Below, piece after piece: positions 50,419 to 58,613 of a DNA stretch of 64,000 nucleotides (within the stretch, counting starts at the first letter, position 1; each line of letters begins with the position of its first letter). The translations under genes were made by a program, and so were the position numbers. Source of the stretch: Caccovicinus sp051878975 (GTDB taxonomy: Bacteria > Bacillota > Clostridia > Lachnospirales > Lachnospiraceae); contig JBJELD010000016.1 in NCBI GenBank assembly GCA_051878975.1, positions 13,963-77,962 on the forward strand, read 5' to 3'. The notes beneath the pieces were generated by a model. The model saw only the letters and a list, made by a program, of their open reading frames with translations, ran no database searches and was not told the origin of the DNA.

Positions 50419-51339
50419 ATGTTAAGATATACCGGTAAACGTGTACTGGGAATGATCCCGACTCTGATAATTGTAGTAACCTTTGTTTTCTTTTTTGTCC
50501 GCCTGATTCCCGGTGATCCGGCCCGTCTGGTGGCAGGTGAGCAGGCCACTCTGCAGGATGTGGAAGCAGTAAGAGTCCAGCTTGGCCTGGATAAGCCGAT
50601 TTACGTTCAGTATGCAAAATATGTAGTGGGTCTGTTCCACGGGGATCTGGGAACGTCTCTTCGCACGAAGCGCCCTGTTCTGACGGAAGTGGCTGCAAGA
50701 TACTGGAATACCATGGCGCTGACCATTGCCAGTCTGATATGGAGTACGATCGTCGGCGTTCTGCTCGGCGTCTGGTCGGGCAAAAACCGTGGAAAGTGGC
50801 AGGACTTTACCGGCATGACGCTGGCGGTTTCCGGAATTTCCCTGCCAAACTTCTGGATCGGGTTCCTTTTGATCATGTTGTTTGCAGTGAAGCTCAGATG
50901 GCTGCCGACTACCGGAGCCGGAAGCTGGAAGAATCTGGTTCTTCCGGCCATTACGCTGGGTACCAGCATTGCGGCGATCATCGCCCGCTTTACCCGGTCC
51001 TCGATTATTGAGGTACTGAAGGAGGATTATATCCGGACAGCCCGTGCCAAGGGCCTGAAGGAAAAGACGGTGACCTGGGGCCACGCATTCCGGAATTCCA
51101 TGATTTCCGTGGTTACCGTAGTGGGACTTCAGTTCGGATTCCTGCTGGGCGGCTCCGTGGTTACGGAGGCGGTATTTGCGTACCCCGGTCTGGGCTCTCT
51201 GCTGATTGAGTCCGTAAACTACCGGGATTATCCGGCGATCCAGTCGCTGATTCTGATTTTCTCTCTGCAGTTTATCATTATCAACCTGATCGTGGATATT
51301 CTCTATGCAGCTCTGAATCCGGAAATCAAATTATCGTAG
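50419..51339 (+). CDS. Peptide ABC transporter permease, DppB type
   Basis: This 306-residue permease has six helices and the DppB pattern: LRYTGKRVLGMIPTLIIVV at the N-terminus, VRLIPGDPARLVAG, and the EAA loop DYIRTARAKGLKEKTVTWGHAFRN. ATG at 50419 follows AAGGAGAG; the longer frame has no site. It pairs with the DppC-type permease 13 bases downstream. Confidence 0.93.
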   Translation: MLRYTGKRVLGMIPTLIIVVTFVFFFVRLIPGDPARLVAGEQATLQDVEAVRVQLGLDKPIYVQYAKYVVGLFHGDLGTSLRTKRPVLTEVAARYWNTMALTIASLIWSTIVGVLLGVWSGKNRGKWQDFTGMTLAVSGISLPNFWIGFLLIMLFAVKLRWLPTTGAGSWKNLVLPAITLGTSIAAIIARFTRSSIIEVLKEDYIRTARAKGLKEKTVTWGHAFRNSMISVVTVVGLQFGFLLGGSVVTEAVFAYPGLGSLLIESVNYRDYPAIQSLILIFSLQFIIINLIVDILYAALNPEIKLS

Positions 51340-51352
51340 GAGGTTTTTACAT

Positions 51353-52246
51353 ATGGCGAAAAAGAAAGCGGCTGCCAAGGCCGGGCTGAATGAAAAGACA
51401 GATATCAAAACTCCGGTTTCCGAGATGATCCGGAAATTTAAGAAGCAGAAAAATGCGGTGATTGCGCTGATTTTTATCATTTTCCTGGTGATTACTGCAA
51501 TTGTGGGCGAGCATCTTGTGCCCTTTGGAATTAATGAATACGATTATTCTGCAATCCTTCAGGGACCGAGCGCGGCGCACTGGTTTGGAACGGATGAGTT
51601 CGGAAGAGACCTGTTCTCCAGAATTGTCTGCGGCACCAAGATTTCTCTGGCAGTCGGCCTGTCGGCTGTTACGGTCGGCGCAGTCTGCGGAACGGTTCTC
51701 GGTCTGCTGGGCGGCTATTACGGCGGTATTGTAGATTCGATTATCATGCGGATCTGTGACACGCTGTTTGCATTCCCCGGCATTATTCTGGCGATTGCCA
51801 TCGTGGCGATTCTGGGAAGCGGATTGGGAAATGTGGTGATCGCAGTTGCCGTGTTCTCTACCCCGACCTTCGCGCGGTTGGTCAGAGGGCGTACGCTGTC
51901 TTTGAAAAATTCTGTATTTGTGCAGGCGGCCAGGAACCTGGGTGCTTCGGATGCCCGAATTCTGTTCCGCCATATTCTGCCGGGCGCGTTCCCGGAGATC
52001 ATCGTGCAGTTTACCATGTCCGTCGGATCCTCGATTCTGACGGCCTCCTCCTTAAGCTTCCTTGGTATGGGCGCACAGCCTCCGACCCCGGAGTGGGGAC
52101 TTCTTCTGTCAAACGGAAGAAACTATATGCTGACCGGTATGCATGCGACATTGTTCCCGGGCCTTGCAATTTTCCTCACAGTTCTGAGCTTTAATATTTT
52201 GGGCGACGGACTGCGGGATGCACTGGACCCGAAGCTGACGGATTGA
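51353..52246 (+). CDS. Peptide ABC transporter permease, DppC type
   Basis: This 297-residue permease begins with a lysine-rich cytoplasmic tail and has the DppC features HWFGTDEFGRDLFSRIVCGTK near residue 75, and the EAA loop VFVQAARNLGASDARILFRHILP. The C-terminal FNILGDGLRDALDPKL is a family signature. It is preceded by AGGAGG. Confidence 0.95.
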   Translation: MAKKKAAAKAGLNEKTDIKTPVSEMIRKFKKQKNAVIALIFIIFLVITAIVGEHLVPFGINEYDYSAILQGPSAAHWFGTDEFGRDLFSRIVCGTKISLAVGLSAVTVGAVCGTVLGLLGGYYGGIVDSIIMRICDTLFAFPGIILAIAIVAILGSGLGNVVIAVAVFSTPTFARLVRGRTLSLKNSVFVQAARNLGASDARILFRHILPGAFPEIIVQFTMSVGSSILTASSLSFLGMGAQPPTPEWGLLLSNGRNYMLTGMHATLFPGLAIFLTVLSFNILGDGLRDALDPKLTD

Positions 52247-52264
52247 TGAAGGGAGAGGGCGACT

Positions 52265-53260
52265 ATGGCAGATACAAGGAAAAATGTTTTAGAGGTAAAG
52301 AATCTGCACACCTACTTTTTTACGGATAACGGTGTGGTGAAGTCGGTTGACGGCGTGGATTTCAGTTTAAAAGAAGGTTCTACTCTGGGAATTGTGGGAG
52401 AGTCGGGAAGTGGAAAAAGCGTAACGGCTCTTTCCATCATGGGACTTCTGACCGGAACGACCGGAAAAGTGACGGAAGGACAGATTCTGCTGGACGGAAA
52501 AGATATCGTTCCAATCAGTGAGGATGAAAAGCGCCGTTTAAGAGGTGGTCAGATCTCCATGATCTTTCAGGAGCCGATGACCAGCTTGAATCCGGTTATG
52601 AAAATCGGCAAACAGCTGACGGAGTGTATTCTGCAGCATGAGAAGATCTCCAGAGAAGAGGCCTGCAAAAAGGCGGAGGATATGCTGCGGAAAACCGGCG
52701 TCCCGAGAGTTGAGCGCATGATGAAGGAATATCCGTTTCAGCTGTCCGGCGGTCAGCGGCAGCGTGTTATGATCGCTATGGCGCTGGTCTGCCGCCCGAG
52801 AATTCTGATTGCGGATGAGCCTACCACCGCGCTGGATGTGACCATTCAGGCGCAGATTCTGGATCTGATGAACAATCTGAAGAAGGAGATCGGAACTTCG
52901 ATTCTGTTTATTACACACGATCTGGGTGTGGTGGCAGAGGTCTGTGATGAGGTCGCGGTTATGTACTGCGGACGTGTGGTGGAAAAGGCGGACGTAAAAG
53001 CGCTGTTTGCCAATCCGTCCCATCCGTATACGCGGGGACTGCTTGGGTCCATCCCGAAGCTTGGCGTGTCGGTAGAGGAGCTGGAAGCCATCCCCGGAAA
53101 CGTTCCGAATCCGAAATATATGCCGAAGGGCTGTAAATTTGCACCGCGGTGCAGCTATGCGACCGCAAAATGCCAGGAGGAAGAACCGGCGTTCTATGAC
53201 CTGGGCGGCGGTCATGTCTGCAGATGCTGGCTTTGTGAACAGGGAGGCGGAGAAAAATAA
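52265..53260 (+). CDS. Peptide ABC transporter ATPase, DppD type
   Basis: This 331-residue ATPase has Walker A GESGSGKSVT, signature LSGGQRQRVMIAMAL and Walker B ILIADEPTTALD, and the C-terminal oligopeptide-type 4Fe-4S-like cysteine region CKFAPRCSYATAKC...C. It overlaps the start of the next ATPase by one base. Confidence 0.95.
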   Translation: MADTRKNVLEVKNLHTYFFTDNGVVKSVDGVDFSLKEGSTLGIVGESGSGKSVTALSIMGLLTGTTGKVTEGQILLDGKDIVPISEDEKRRLRGGQISMIFQEPMTSLNPVMKIGKQLTECILQHEKISREEACKKAEDMLRKTGVPRVERMMKEYPFQLSGGQRQRVMIAMALVCRPRILIADEPTTALDVTIQAQILDLMNNLKKEIGTSILFITHDLGVVAEVCDEVAVMYCGRVVEKADVKALFANPSHPYTRGLLGSIPKLGVSVEELEAIPGNVPNPKYMPKGCKFAPRCSYATAKCQEEEPAFYDLGGGHVCRCWLCEQGGGEK

Positions 53261-54243
53261 TGGGAGATGTGTTATTAAAGGTTGAAGATATGAAGCTTTA
53301 CTATCCGGTGCCGGGAAAGCGGATCGGCACGACGGAGTATGTCAAAGCGGTGGACGGAGTTTCCTTTGAGATCAAGGAAGGAGAGGTCTTCGGCATTGTA
53401 GGAGAATCCGGATGCGGAAAGTCCACGCTGGGCAGAGGTATCTGCAAGCTGGAGAAGCCTACCGGAGGAAAGATTATTCTGGACGGAGAAGATATTTCTG
53501 AGTATAATGACAAACAGATGCGGGCAGTCCGCAAGAAGGTTCAGATGGTGTTTCAGGATCCTTACGCATCGCTGAATCCGAGAATGTCGATTTTTGACAT
53601 TATTGCGGAGCCGCTGATTATTCACAAGCTGACGAAAAATAAGGAAGAGCTGGAGGCCAGAGTGCTGGATCTGCTCCGCAAGGTTGGCCTGGATGATTAT
53701 CATGCCAACCGATATCCCCATGAATTTTCCGGCGGTCAGCGCCAGAGAATCGGCATTGCCAGAGCGCTGGCGGTTGAGCCGAAGCTGATTATTGCGGATG
53801 AGCCGGTTTCGGCGCTGGATGTTTCGATTCAGGCGCAGGTTCTGAATCTGATGAATCAGTTAAAGAAGGAATTTCATCTCACTTATATTTTTGTAGCCCA
53901 TGACCTGAGCGTTGTGGAACATATCAGCGACCGCGTGGGTGTTATGTACCTGGGAAATTTTGTGGAAGTAGGAGATAAGAAGAGTCTGTATCAGAATCCG
54001 CTTCATCCCTACACGAAGGCGCTTCTGTCGGCCGTTCCGATTCCGGACCCGACTGCAAAGAAGGAACGTGTGATTCTGGAGGGGAATATCCCGTCTGCCC
54101 TGAATCCGCCGACCGGCTGTAAATTCCATACCCGCTGCCCGAACTGTATGGAGTGCTGCAAGACGGAAGTGCCAAAGCGGTATCAGGTCAGCGACGACCA
54201 CTATGTATACTGCCATTTATATGATGACAAAATGAAGGACTAG
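53260..54243 (+). CDS. Peptide ABC transporter ATPase, DppF type
   Basis: This 327-residue ATPase has Walker A GESGCGKSTL, signature FSGGQRQRIGIARAL and Walker B LIIADEPVSALD, with the C-terminal CKFHTRCPNCMECC cysteine region. Together with the DppD-type protein it powers the importer. The M55 peptidase gene starts 15 bases later. Confidence 0.95.
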   Translation: MGDVLLKVEDMKLYYPVPGKRIGTTEYVKAVDGVSFEIKEGEVFGIVGESGCGKSTLGRGICKLEKPTGGKIILDGEDISEYNDKQMRAVRKKVQMVFQDPYASLNPRMSIFDIIAEPLIIHKLTKNKEELEARVLDLLRKVGLDDYHANRYPHEFSGGQRQRIGIARALAVEPKLIIADEPVSALDVSIQAQVLNLMNQLKKEFHLTYIFVAHDLSVVEHISDRVGVMYLGNFVEVGDKKSLYQNPLHPYTKALLSAVPIPDPTAKKERVILEGNIPSALNPPTGCKFHTRCPNCMECCKTEVPKRYQVSDDHYVYCHLYDDKMKD

Positions 54244-54258
54244 CTTTGGAGGAACAAA

Positions 54259-55059
54259 ATGAAACTGTTTATAAGTGCAGATATTGAGGGCTGTGCCGGT
54301 CTTGCTATTCCGACAGAGACCCACAAGCAGGAGAGTGTTTACCGGCCCTTTGCGGAGGAAATGACCCGGGAAGTGCTGGCTGCCTGCGAAGCGGCGCATG
54401 AAATGGGAGCCAATGAGATCGTGGTAAAAGACGGCCATGGGGATGCTTCCAATATTGATCCGTTAAGAATGCCGGAATATGTGACGCTGATCCGCGGGAA
54501 AAGCGGTCATCCCTACAATATGATGTGGGGAATCGATGAGTCCTTTGACGGGGTTCTTTTTATCGGATACCATGCTCCGGCCGGGAATCCAAACTTCGCC
54601 ATCAGCCATACTTCAACGGGAAACAGTCTGTACATTCGGCTGAACGGAACCTACATGAGCGAGTTTATGCTGAACAGCTATACCGCCGCAAGTCACGGCG
54701 TTCCGGTGCTTTTCTTGTCCGGAGATGAGGCGATCTGCGGACTGGCAAAGAATCTGGTCCCGAAAATTGAGACGGCTGTGACGAAAAAGGGAGCCGGAGC
54801 GGCGACCATCTGCCAGCCGCAGGCGGTGGTTCTGGACCGGATCCGGAATGGTGTAAAGAAAGCGCTGTCCGGAGATTTTTCGGCCTGCAGGCTGGACCTG
54901 CCGGAGAAATTTATCTACGATGTGACGTTTAAAGACTGGAAAAAGGCTTATCAGATGTCTTTCTATCCGGGAATGAAGCCGGTGGATACCTTTACTGACC
55001 GTCTGGAGACCGGCCGCTGGATGGATGTCGTGACGGCACATTGCTTTGTGGTATATTAA
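54259..55059 (+). CDS. M55 family D-aminopeptidase (DppA peptidase)
   Basis: This 266-residue zinc peptidase resembles Bacillus DppA, which releases D-Ala from D-Ala-D-Ala-type peptides. Metal ligands are in SADIEGCAGL (residues 6-15), VKDGHGDASNI near 55 and FIGYHAPAG near 100, with the SHTSTG stretch near 115. GGAGG lies 8 bases upstream. It follows the importer genes, as in the B. subtilis dpp operon, and supports import and cleavage of wall-derived peptides. Confidence 0.93.
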   Translation: MKLFISADIEGCAGLAIPTETHKQESVYRPFAEEMTREVLAACEAAHEMGANEIVVKDGHGDASNIDPLRMPEYVTLIRGKSGHPYNMMWGIDESFDGVLFIGYHAPAGNPNFAISHTSTGNSLYIRLNGTYMSEFMLNSYTAASHGVPVLFLSGDEAICGLAKNLVPKIETAVTKKGAGAATICQPQAVVLDRIRNGVKKALSGDFSACRLDLPEKFIYDVTFKDWKKAYQMSFYPGMKPVDTFTDRLETGRWMDVVTAHCFVVY

Positions 55060-55123
55060 ATGAGTTAAGCGACAAATGGGACATTTTCAATTTAATGTAC
55101 TATATTTAGCAGGGCAACTCATT
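55059..55123 (+). repeat. AT-rich inverted repeat before the M42 gene
   Basis: AATGAGTT (55059-55066) pairs with AACTCATT (55116-55123), with an inner ACATT/AATGT pair. It has no T-run and is weak; it may reduce read-through. Confidence 0.35.
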
Positions 55124-55154
55124 AAATAAGGAAATAATTTTGGAGGCAAGAGAA

Positions 55155-56246
55155 ATGGATATTCAAATGTTTGGTGAGATTTCCAATGCGTTTGGACCGA
55201 GCGGCTTTGAGGAGGATGTAATCCGTACGATTGCAGGCTACTGCGGAAAATTTGAACTGGAAAATGATGCAATGAACAATCTCTATGCGAGAATGCCGGG
55301 AGCGGCGGAAGGGAAACCGGTGCTTCAGCTGGATGCGCATACGGATGAGTGCGGTTTTATGGTGCAGACGATTCACGACAACGGTTGTCTGGGCATTATC
55401 ATGCTGGGGGGCTTCGTGATTACCAATATTCCGGCCCATACGGTTCTGATCCGAACCAGAAGGGGAAAGATGGTACGCGGCATCATTACATCCAAACCGA
55501 TTCATTTTATGAATGAGAAAGAACGCGCATCCCAGTCTCTGGATATCGAGAGAATTTATGTGGATATCGGAGCCACCAGCCGGGAAGAGGCGGAGAATGG
55601 ATTCGGCGTTTCCATCGGCGATCCGATGATGCCGGATGTGCAGTTTTCCTATGATAAGGAAAATGAAATCTGTTTTGGCAAGGCATTTGATAACCGGGCA
55701 GGCTGTGCCTGCATTGTAGACACGATGAGCAAGCTGTATGAGGACCGGAATTCCCTGGCCGTTCAGCTGGTTGGGGCATTTGCGGCTCAGGAGGAGGTTG
55801 GCATGCGCGGGGCAACGGTTACTGCGCAGGTTGTAAAGCCGGATCTGGCGATCGTGTTTGAAGGTTCTCCCTCGGATGATTTTTATTTCAGTGCGACTCA
55901 GGCACAGGGCCGGATGAAGGGCGGCGTGCAGATCCGCCGTATGGACAAAAGCTATGTGTCGAATACGGTGTTTATCGAGTATGCGATTGAGCTGGCCAGG
56001 AAATACGGCATCCGCTTCCAGGAGACAGTAAGAAGAGGCGGAAGCACCAACGCCGGAAAGATCAGTCTGACCGGGAAAGCGGTTCCGGTTCTGGTGTTAG
56101 GGGTTCCGAGCCGTTACGTGCATACCCATTATAATTTCTGCGCGAAGGCGGATCTGGAGGCGGCTACGGAGCTGGCAGCACAGGTGATCCGCGGACTGGA
56201 TGAAGAGCGGATCCGCCATATCTGCAGGCAGGATATTTTAAAATAG
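55155..56246 (+). CDS. M42 family aminopeptidase
   Basis: This 363-residue dinuclear zinc peptidase of the glutamyl aminopeptidase/FrvX type has FGPSGFEEDVI, LQLDAHTDECGFMV near 70, GKAFDNRAGCACIVDTM near 175 and FAAQEEVGMRGATV near 210, with RRGGSTNAGKISLTG near 300. It would finish degradation of imported peptides in the cytosol. ATG at 55155 follows TGGAGG; the earlier TTG is not preferred. Confidence 0.93.
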   Translation: MDIQMFGEISNAFGPSGFEEDVIRTIAGYCGKFELENDAMNNLYARMPGAAEGKPVLQLDAHTDECGFMVQTIHDNGCLGIIMLGGFVITNIPAHTVLIRTRRGKMVRGIITSKPIHFMNEKERASQSLDIERIYVDIGATSREEAENGFGVSIGDPMMPDVQFSYDKENEICFGKAFDNRAGCACIVDTMSKLYEDRNSLAVQLVGAFAAQEEVGMRGATVTAQVVKPDLAIVFEGSPSDDFYFSATQAQGRMKGGVQIRRMDKSYVSNTVFIEYAIELARKYGIRFQETVRRGGSTNAGKISLTGKAVPVLVLGVPSRYVHTHYNFCAKADLEAATELAAQVIRGLDEERIRHICRQDILK

Positions 56247-56271
56247 ACCATAGTCGGAAAAGGACAGGCAG

Positions 56272-57033
56272 ATGGATATGAAGAAACCTATTATTGGAAT
56301 TGCAGGTCTGACAAGAAGTTCAGACCCGGGGCTTTTTATCAGCGGGGAGCGGACCTACTCCGGCAGCACTTATGTAAATGCCGTGCTGAAAAACGGGGGA
56401 ATTCCTGTGGTGATCCCGGCTGCGGCTCTTGCGGCGGATGCGGAGGCAGCGCTGTCTGCCTGTGACGGTCTGCTTCTTCCCGGCGGGGAGGATATGACTC
56501 CCTGGTATTATGGAGAGGAGCCGCTCCCGGTCATCGGAGTATTCCGGCCGGAAGTCGATGATGCGTGGCTGAAGGCAGCTGCATACGCCATTTCGGAAAA
56601 AATGCCGATTCTGGGCATCTGCAAGGGGCATCAGACGATCAATGTGGCCCTGGGCGGCAGCCTTTATCAGGATATGTCCCTCCAGGCGGAGGAACTGGGG
56701 CAGGCCGTGATCCAGCATCTTCAGAAGTACAATCGGAGTTATCTGACTCATCATGTGGAGATAGAGCCGGGAACCAGAATGGCGGCGATTCTGGGTGATG
56801 GAAAGCACGAGACGAATTCCATGCATCATCAGGCGGTCCGCCGGCTGGGCAGAGGGCTGAAGGTTTCGGCCCGAGCCTGTGACGGCACGGTGGAGGCTAT
56901 TGAGGATGAGGAAGGCTTGATCGTGGGAATACAGTGGCATCCGGAGGATTTGCTGGAGTCAGCGCCGGTCATGAATCGGATTTTTGCAGATCTGGCGGAG
57001 AGGGCCGGAATTTATAAAAATGCGAAAAAATAA
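56272..57033 (+). CDS. Gamma-glutamyl hydrolase, PuuD/C26 type
   Basis: This 253-residue class I glutamine amidotransferase-like hydrolase has the catalytic cysteine in ILGICKGHQTINVALGG near residue 118 and the His-Glu pair in GIQWHPEDL near 224. It belongs to the PuuD group that cleaves gamma-glutamyl bonds. Beside an M55 and an M42 peptidase it may cut the gamma-D-Glu linkage of wall peptides (inference). It is 25 bases after the M42 gene. Confidence 0.88.
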   Translation: MDMKKPIIGIAGLTRSSDPGLFISGERTYSGSTYVNAVLKNGGIPVVIPAAALAADAEAALSACDGLLLPGGEDMTPWYYGEEPLPVIGVFRPEVDDAWLKAAAYAISEKMPILGICKGHQTINVALGGSLYQDMSLQAEELGQAVIQHLQKYNRSYLTHHVEIEPGTRMAAILGDGKHETNSMHHQAVRRLGRGLKVSARACDGTVEAIEDEEGLIVGIQWHPEDLLESAPVMNRIFADLAERAGIYKNAKK

Positions 57034-57065
57034 AAAATTCAAAAAATAAAAAATTCAAAAAACAG

Positions 57066-57094
57066 TTGACAATTAAAACCGGCCGTAGTATATT
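57066..57094 (+). promoter_or_regulatory. Predicted infC operon promoter
   Basis: TTGACA (57066-57071) and TATATT (57089-57094) are 17 bases apart in an AT-rich gap after the C26 gene. Confidence 0.8.
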
Positions 57095-57101
57095 TATAAA
57101 A

Positions 57102-57320
57102 GTTGTGAGTACAACGACAGGAAAGCAGGTATCCACCTCACCTCGGCACTTTCAGCATACTTTCGAAAGCAGATTTTATCTGCTGGAACATGCAGTGACC
57201 CGGGTTTATAGATAAGAAAATGCAAGTGTTGACCAGTGCAGCAGTGTGTGCTGCAGCCGGGATCGATTTCTTATGTGTGAAATGAGTGGATAGTCTGACT
57301 ATCCACTTTATTTTTGGCCT
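57102..57320 (+). ncRNA. L20-type leader of infC-rpmI-rplT
   Basis: The leader runs from the promoter to a terminator formed by AGTGGATAGT (57285-57294) and ACTATCCACT (57298-57307), then TTATTTTT. It has several stems and resembles ribosomal protein L20 leaders of Firmicutes, where L20 binding favours termination. Family assignment is by position and layout, not alignment. Confidence 0.75.
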
Positions 57321-57367
57321 GGGAGCAGGCGCGGCTGATTTCGAATAAATCTAGGAGGTGTACGACT

Positions 57368-57874
57368 ATTAGCGAATTAATGATTAACGAACAGATCAGA
57401 GACAGAGAGGTTCTTCTGATTGGCGAACACGGAGAAAAATTAGGTATTATGTCTGCCAGGGATGCATATAAGCTGGCCCAGGAAGCAGAACTTGACTTGG
57501 TAAAGATCGCTCCGACAGCAAAGCCGCCGGTATGCAAGATTATCGATTATGGCAAGTACCGCTATGAGCTTGTCAGAAAAGAAAAGGAAGCTAAGAAAAA
57601 GCAGAAGGTAATCGAAGTTAAAGAAGTTCGTTTGTCTCCGAACATTGATACGAATGACCTGAATACCAAGACCTCAGCAGCCAGAAAATTCCTGGAAAAG
57701 GGGAACAAAGTGAAGGTTACTTTACGTTTCCGTGGTCGTGAGATGGCTCATATGAACCAGTCCAAGGGTATTTTGGATGAATTCGCTCAGAGTCTGGCCG
57801 ATATTGCTGTGATCGACAAGCCATCCAAGGTGGAAGGAAGAAGCATGGTTATGTTCTTAACTGCAAAACGTTAA
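57368..57874 (+). CDS. infC: Translation initiation factor IF-3, AUU start
   Basis: IF-3 is 168 residues here and binds the 30S subunit to police start codons. The start is taken as ATT at 57368, because AGGAGGTG lies exactly 7 bases upstream; the first in-frame ATG (57380) is 19 bases from it and the earlier TTG has no site. AUU starts are the known basis of infC self-regulation. Segments MINEQIRDREVLLIGEHGEKLG, KIAPTAKPPVCKIIDYGKYRYE (shown in parts) and RFRGREMAH are typical. Confidence 0.95.
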   Translation: MSELMINEQIRDREVLLIGEHGEKLGIMSARDAYKLAQEAELDLVKIAPTAKPPVCKIIDYGKYRYELVRKEKEAKKKQKVIEVKEVRLSPNIDTNDLNTKTSAARKFLEKGNKVKVTLRFRGREMAHMNQSKGILDEFAQSLADIAVIDKPSKVEGRSMVMFLTAKR

Positions 57875-57904
57875 AGAAATAGAAGAATCAAGGAGGAAAT
57901 TACA

Positions 57905-58102
57905 ATGCCGAAATTAAAAACAAGCAGAGCTGCTGCAAAGCGTTTCAAAAAGACAGGAACCGGAAAGTTAGTAAGAAACAAAGCTTACAAGTCTCACATC
58001 TTAACTAAGAAGTCTACCAAGAGAAAGAGAAATCTTAGAAAAGATATCGTTACCGATGTAACCAACTCTAAGGTAATGAAGAAGATTTTACCATATCTGT
58101 AG
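57905..58102 (+). CDS. rpmI: 50S ribosomal protein L35
   Basis: This 65-residue lysine-rich protein begins PKLKTSRAAAKRFKKTGTGK and contains the LTKKSTKRKRNLRK segment of L35. It lies between infC and rplT, the conserved order, and has AGGAGG upstream. Confidence 0.97.
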   Translation: MPKLKTSRAAAKRFKKTGTGKLVRNKAYKSHILTKKSTKRKRNLRKDIVTDVTNSKVMKKILPYL

Positions 58103-58136
58103 TTTGAATTAGTTAGGTGAAGGAGGAAATTGACCG

Positions 58137-58493
58137 ATGGCAAGAATTAAAGGCGGTTTAAACGCAAAGAAGAGACATAACAGAGTGTTGAAGATGGCTA
58201 AGGGCTACAGAGGCGCTCGTTCCAAACAGTATAGAGTAGCAAAGCAGTCTGTAATGAGAGCATTAACCAGCTCCTATGCAGGACGTAAGGAGAGAAAGAG
58301 ACAGTTCCGTCAGTTATGGATCGCTCGTATCAACGCAGCAGCAAGAATCAACGGCTTATCCTACAGCAAGTTTATGTACGGCTTAAAGCTGGCTGGTGTT
58401 GAGATGAACCGTAAGATTTTATCCGACATGGCAATCAACGATGCAGAGGGATTTGCAAAGTTAGCAGAGCTGGCAAAGAGCAAATTAGCATAA
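58137..58493 (+). CDS. rplT: 50S ribosomal protein L20
   Basis: This 118-residue protein has the N-terminal basic tail RIKGGLNAKKRHNRVLKMAK and the core RQLWIARINAAARINGLSYS. In Firmicutes L20 binds its own leader, which fits the structure at 57102-57320. The operon ends at the following terminator. Confidence 0.97.
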   Translation: MARIKGGLNAKKRHNRVLKMAKGYRGARSKQYRVAKQSVMRALTSSYAGRKERKRQFRQLWIARINAAARINGLSYSKFMYGLKLAGVEMNRKILSDMAINDAEGFAKLAELAKSKLA

Positions 58494-58504
58494 TGATAGA
58501 GAGT

Positions 58505-58538
58505 AACCCTTGAAAACATTGAGTTTTCAAGGGTTTTT
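58505..58538 (+). terminator. Terminator after rplT
   Basis: AACCCTTGAAAAC (58505-58517) pairs with GTTTTCAAGGGTT (58523-58535), followed by TTTT. Confidence 0.93.
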
Positions 58539-58613
58539 TGTGATAGGATAGGTGGAAACGGAAAGACTCAGGCGACATTGATGTCGAATATCAAAAAGAT
58601 AAGGATGAAGAAA

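Noticed and set aside
58539..58613. Cobalamin riboswitch before cobQ
   Set aside because: The gap is only 75 bases and lacks the conserved B12-box features.
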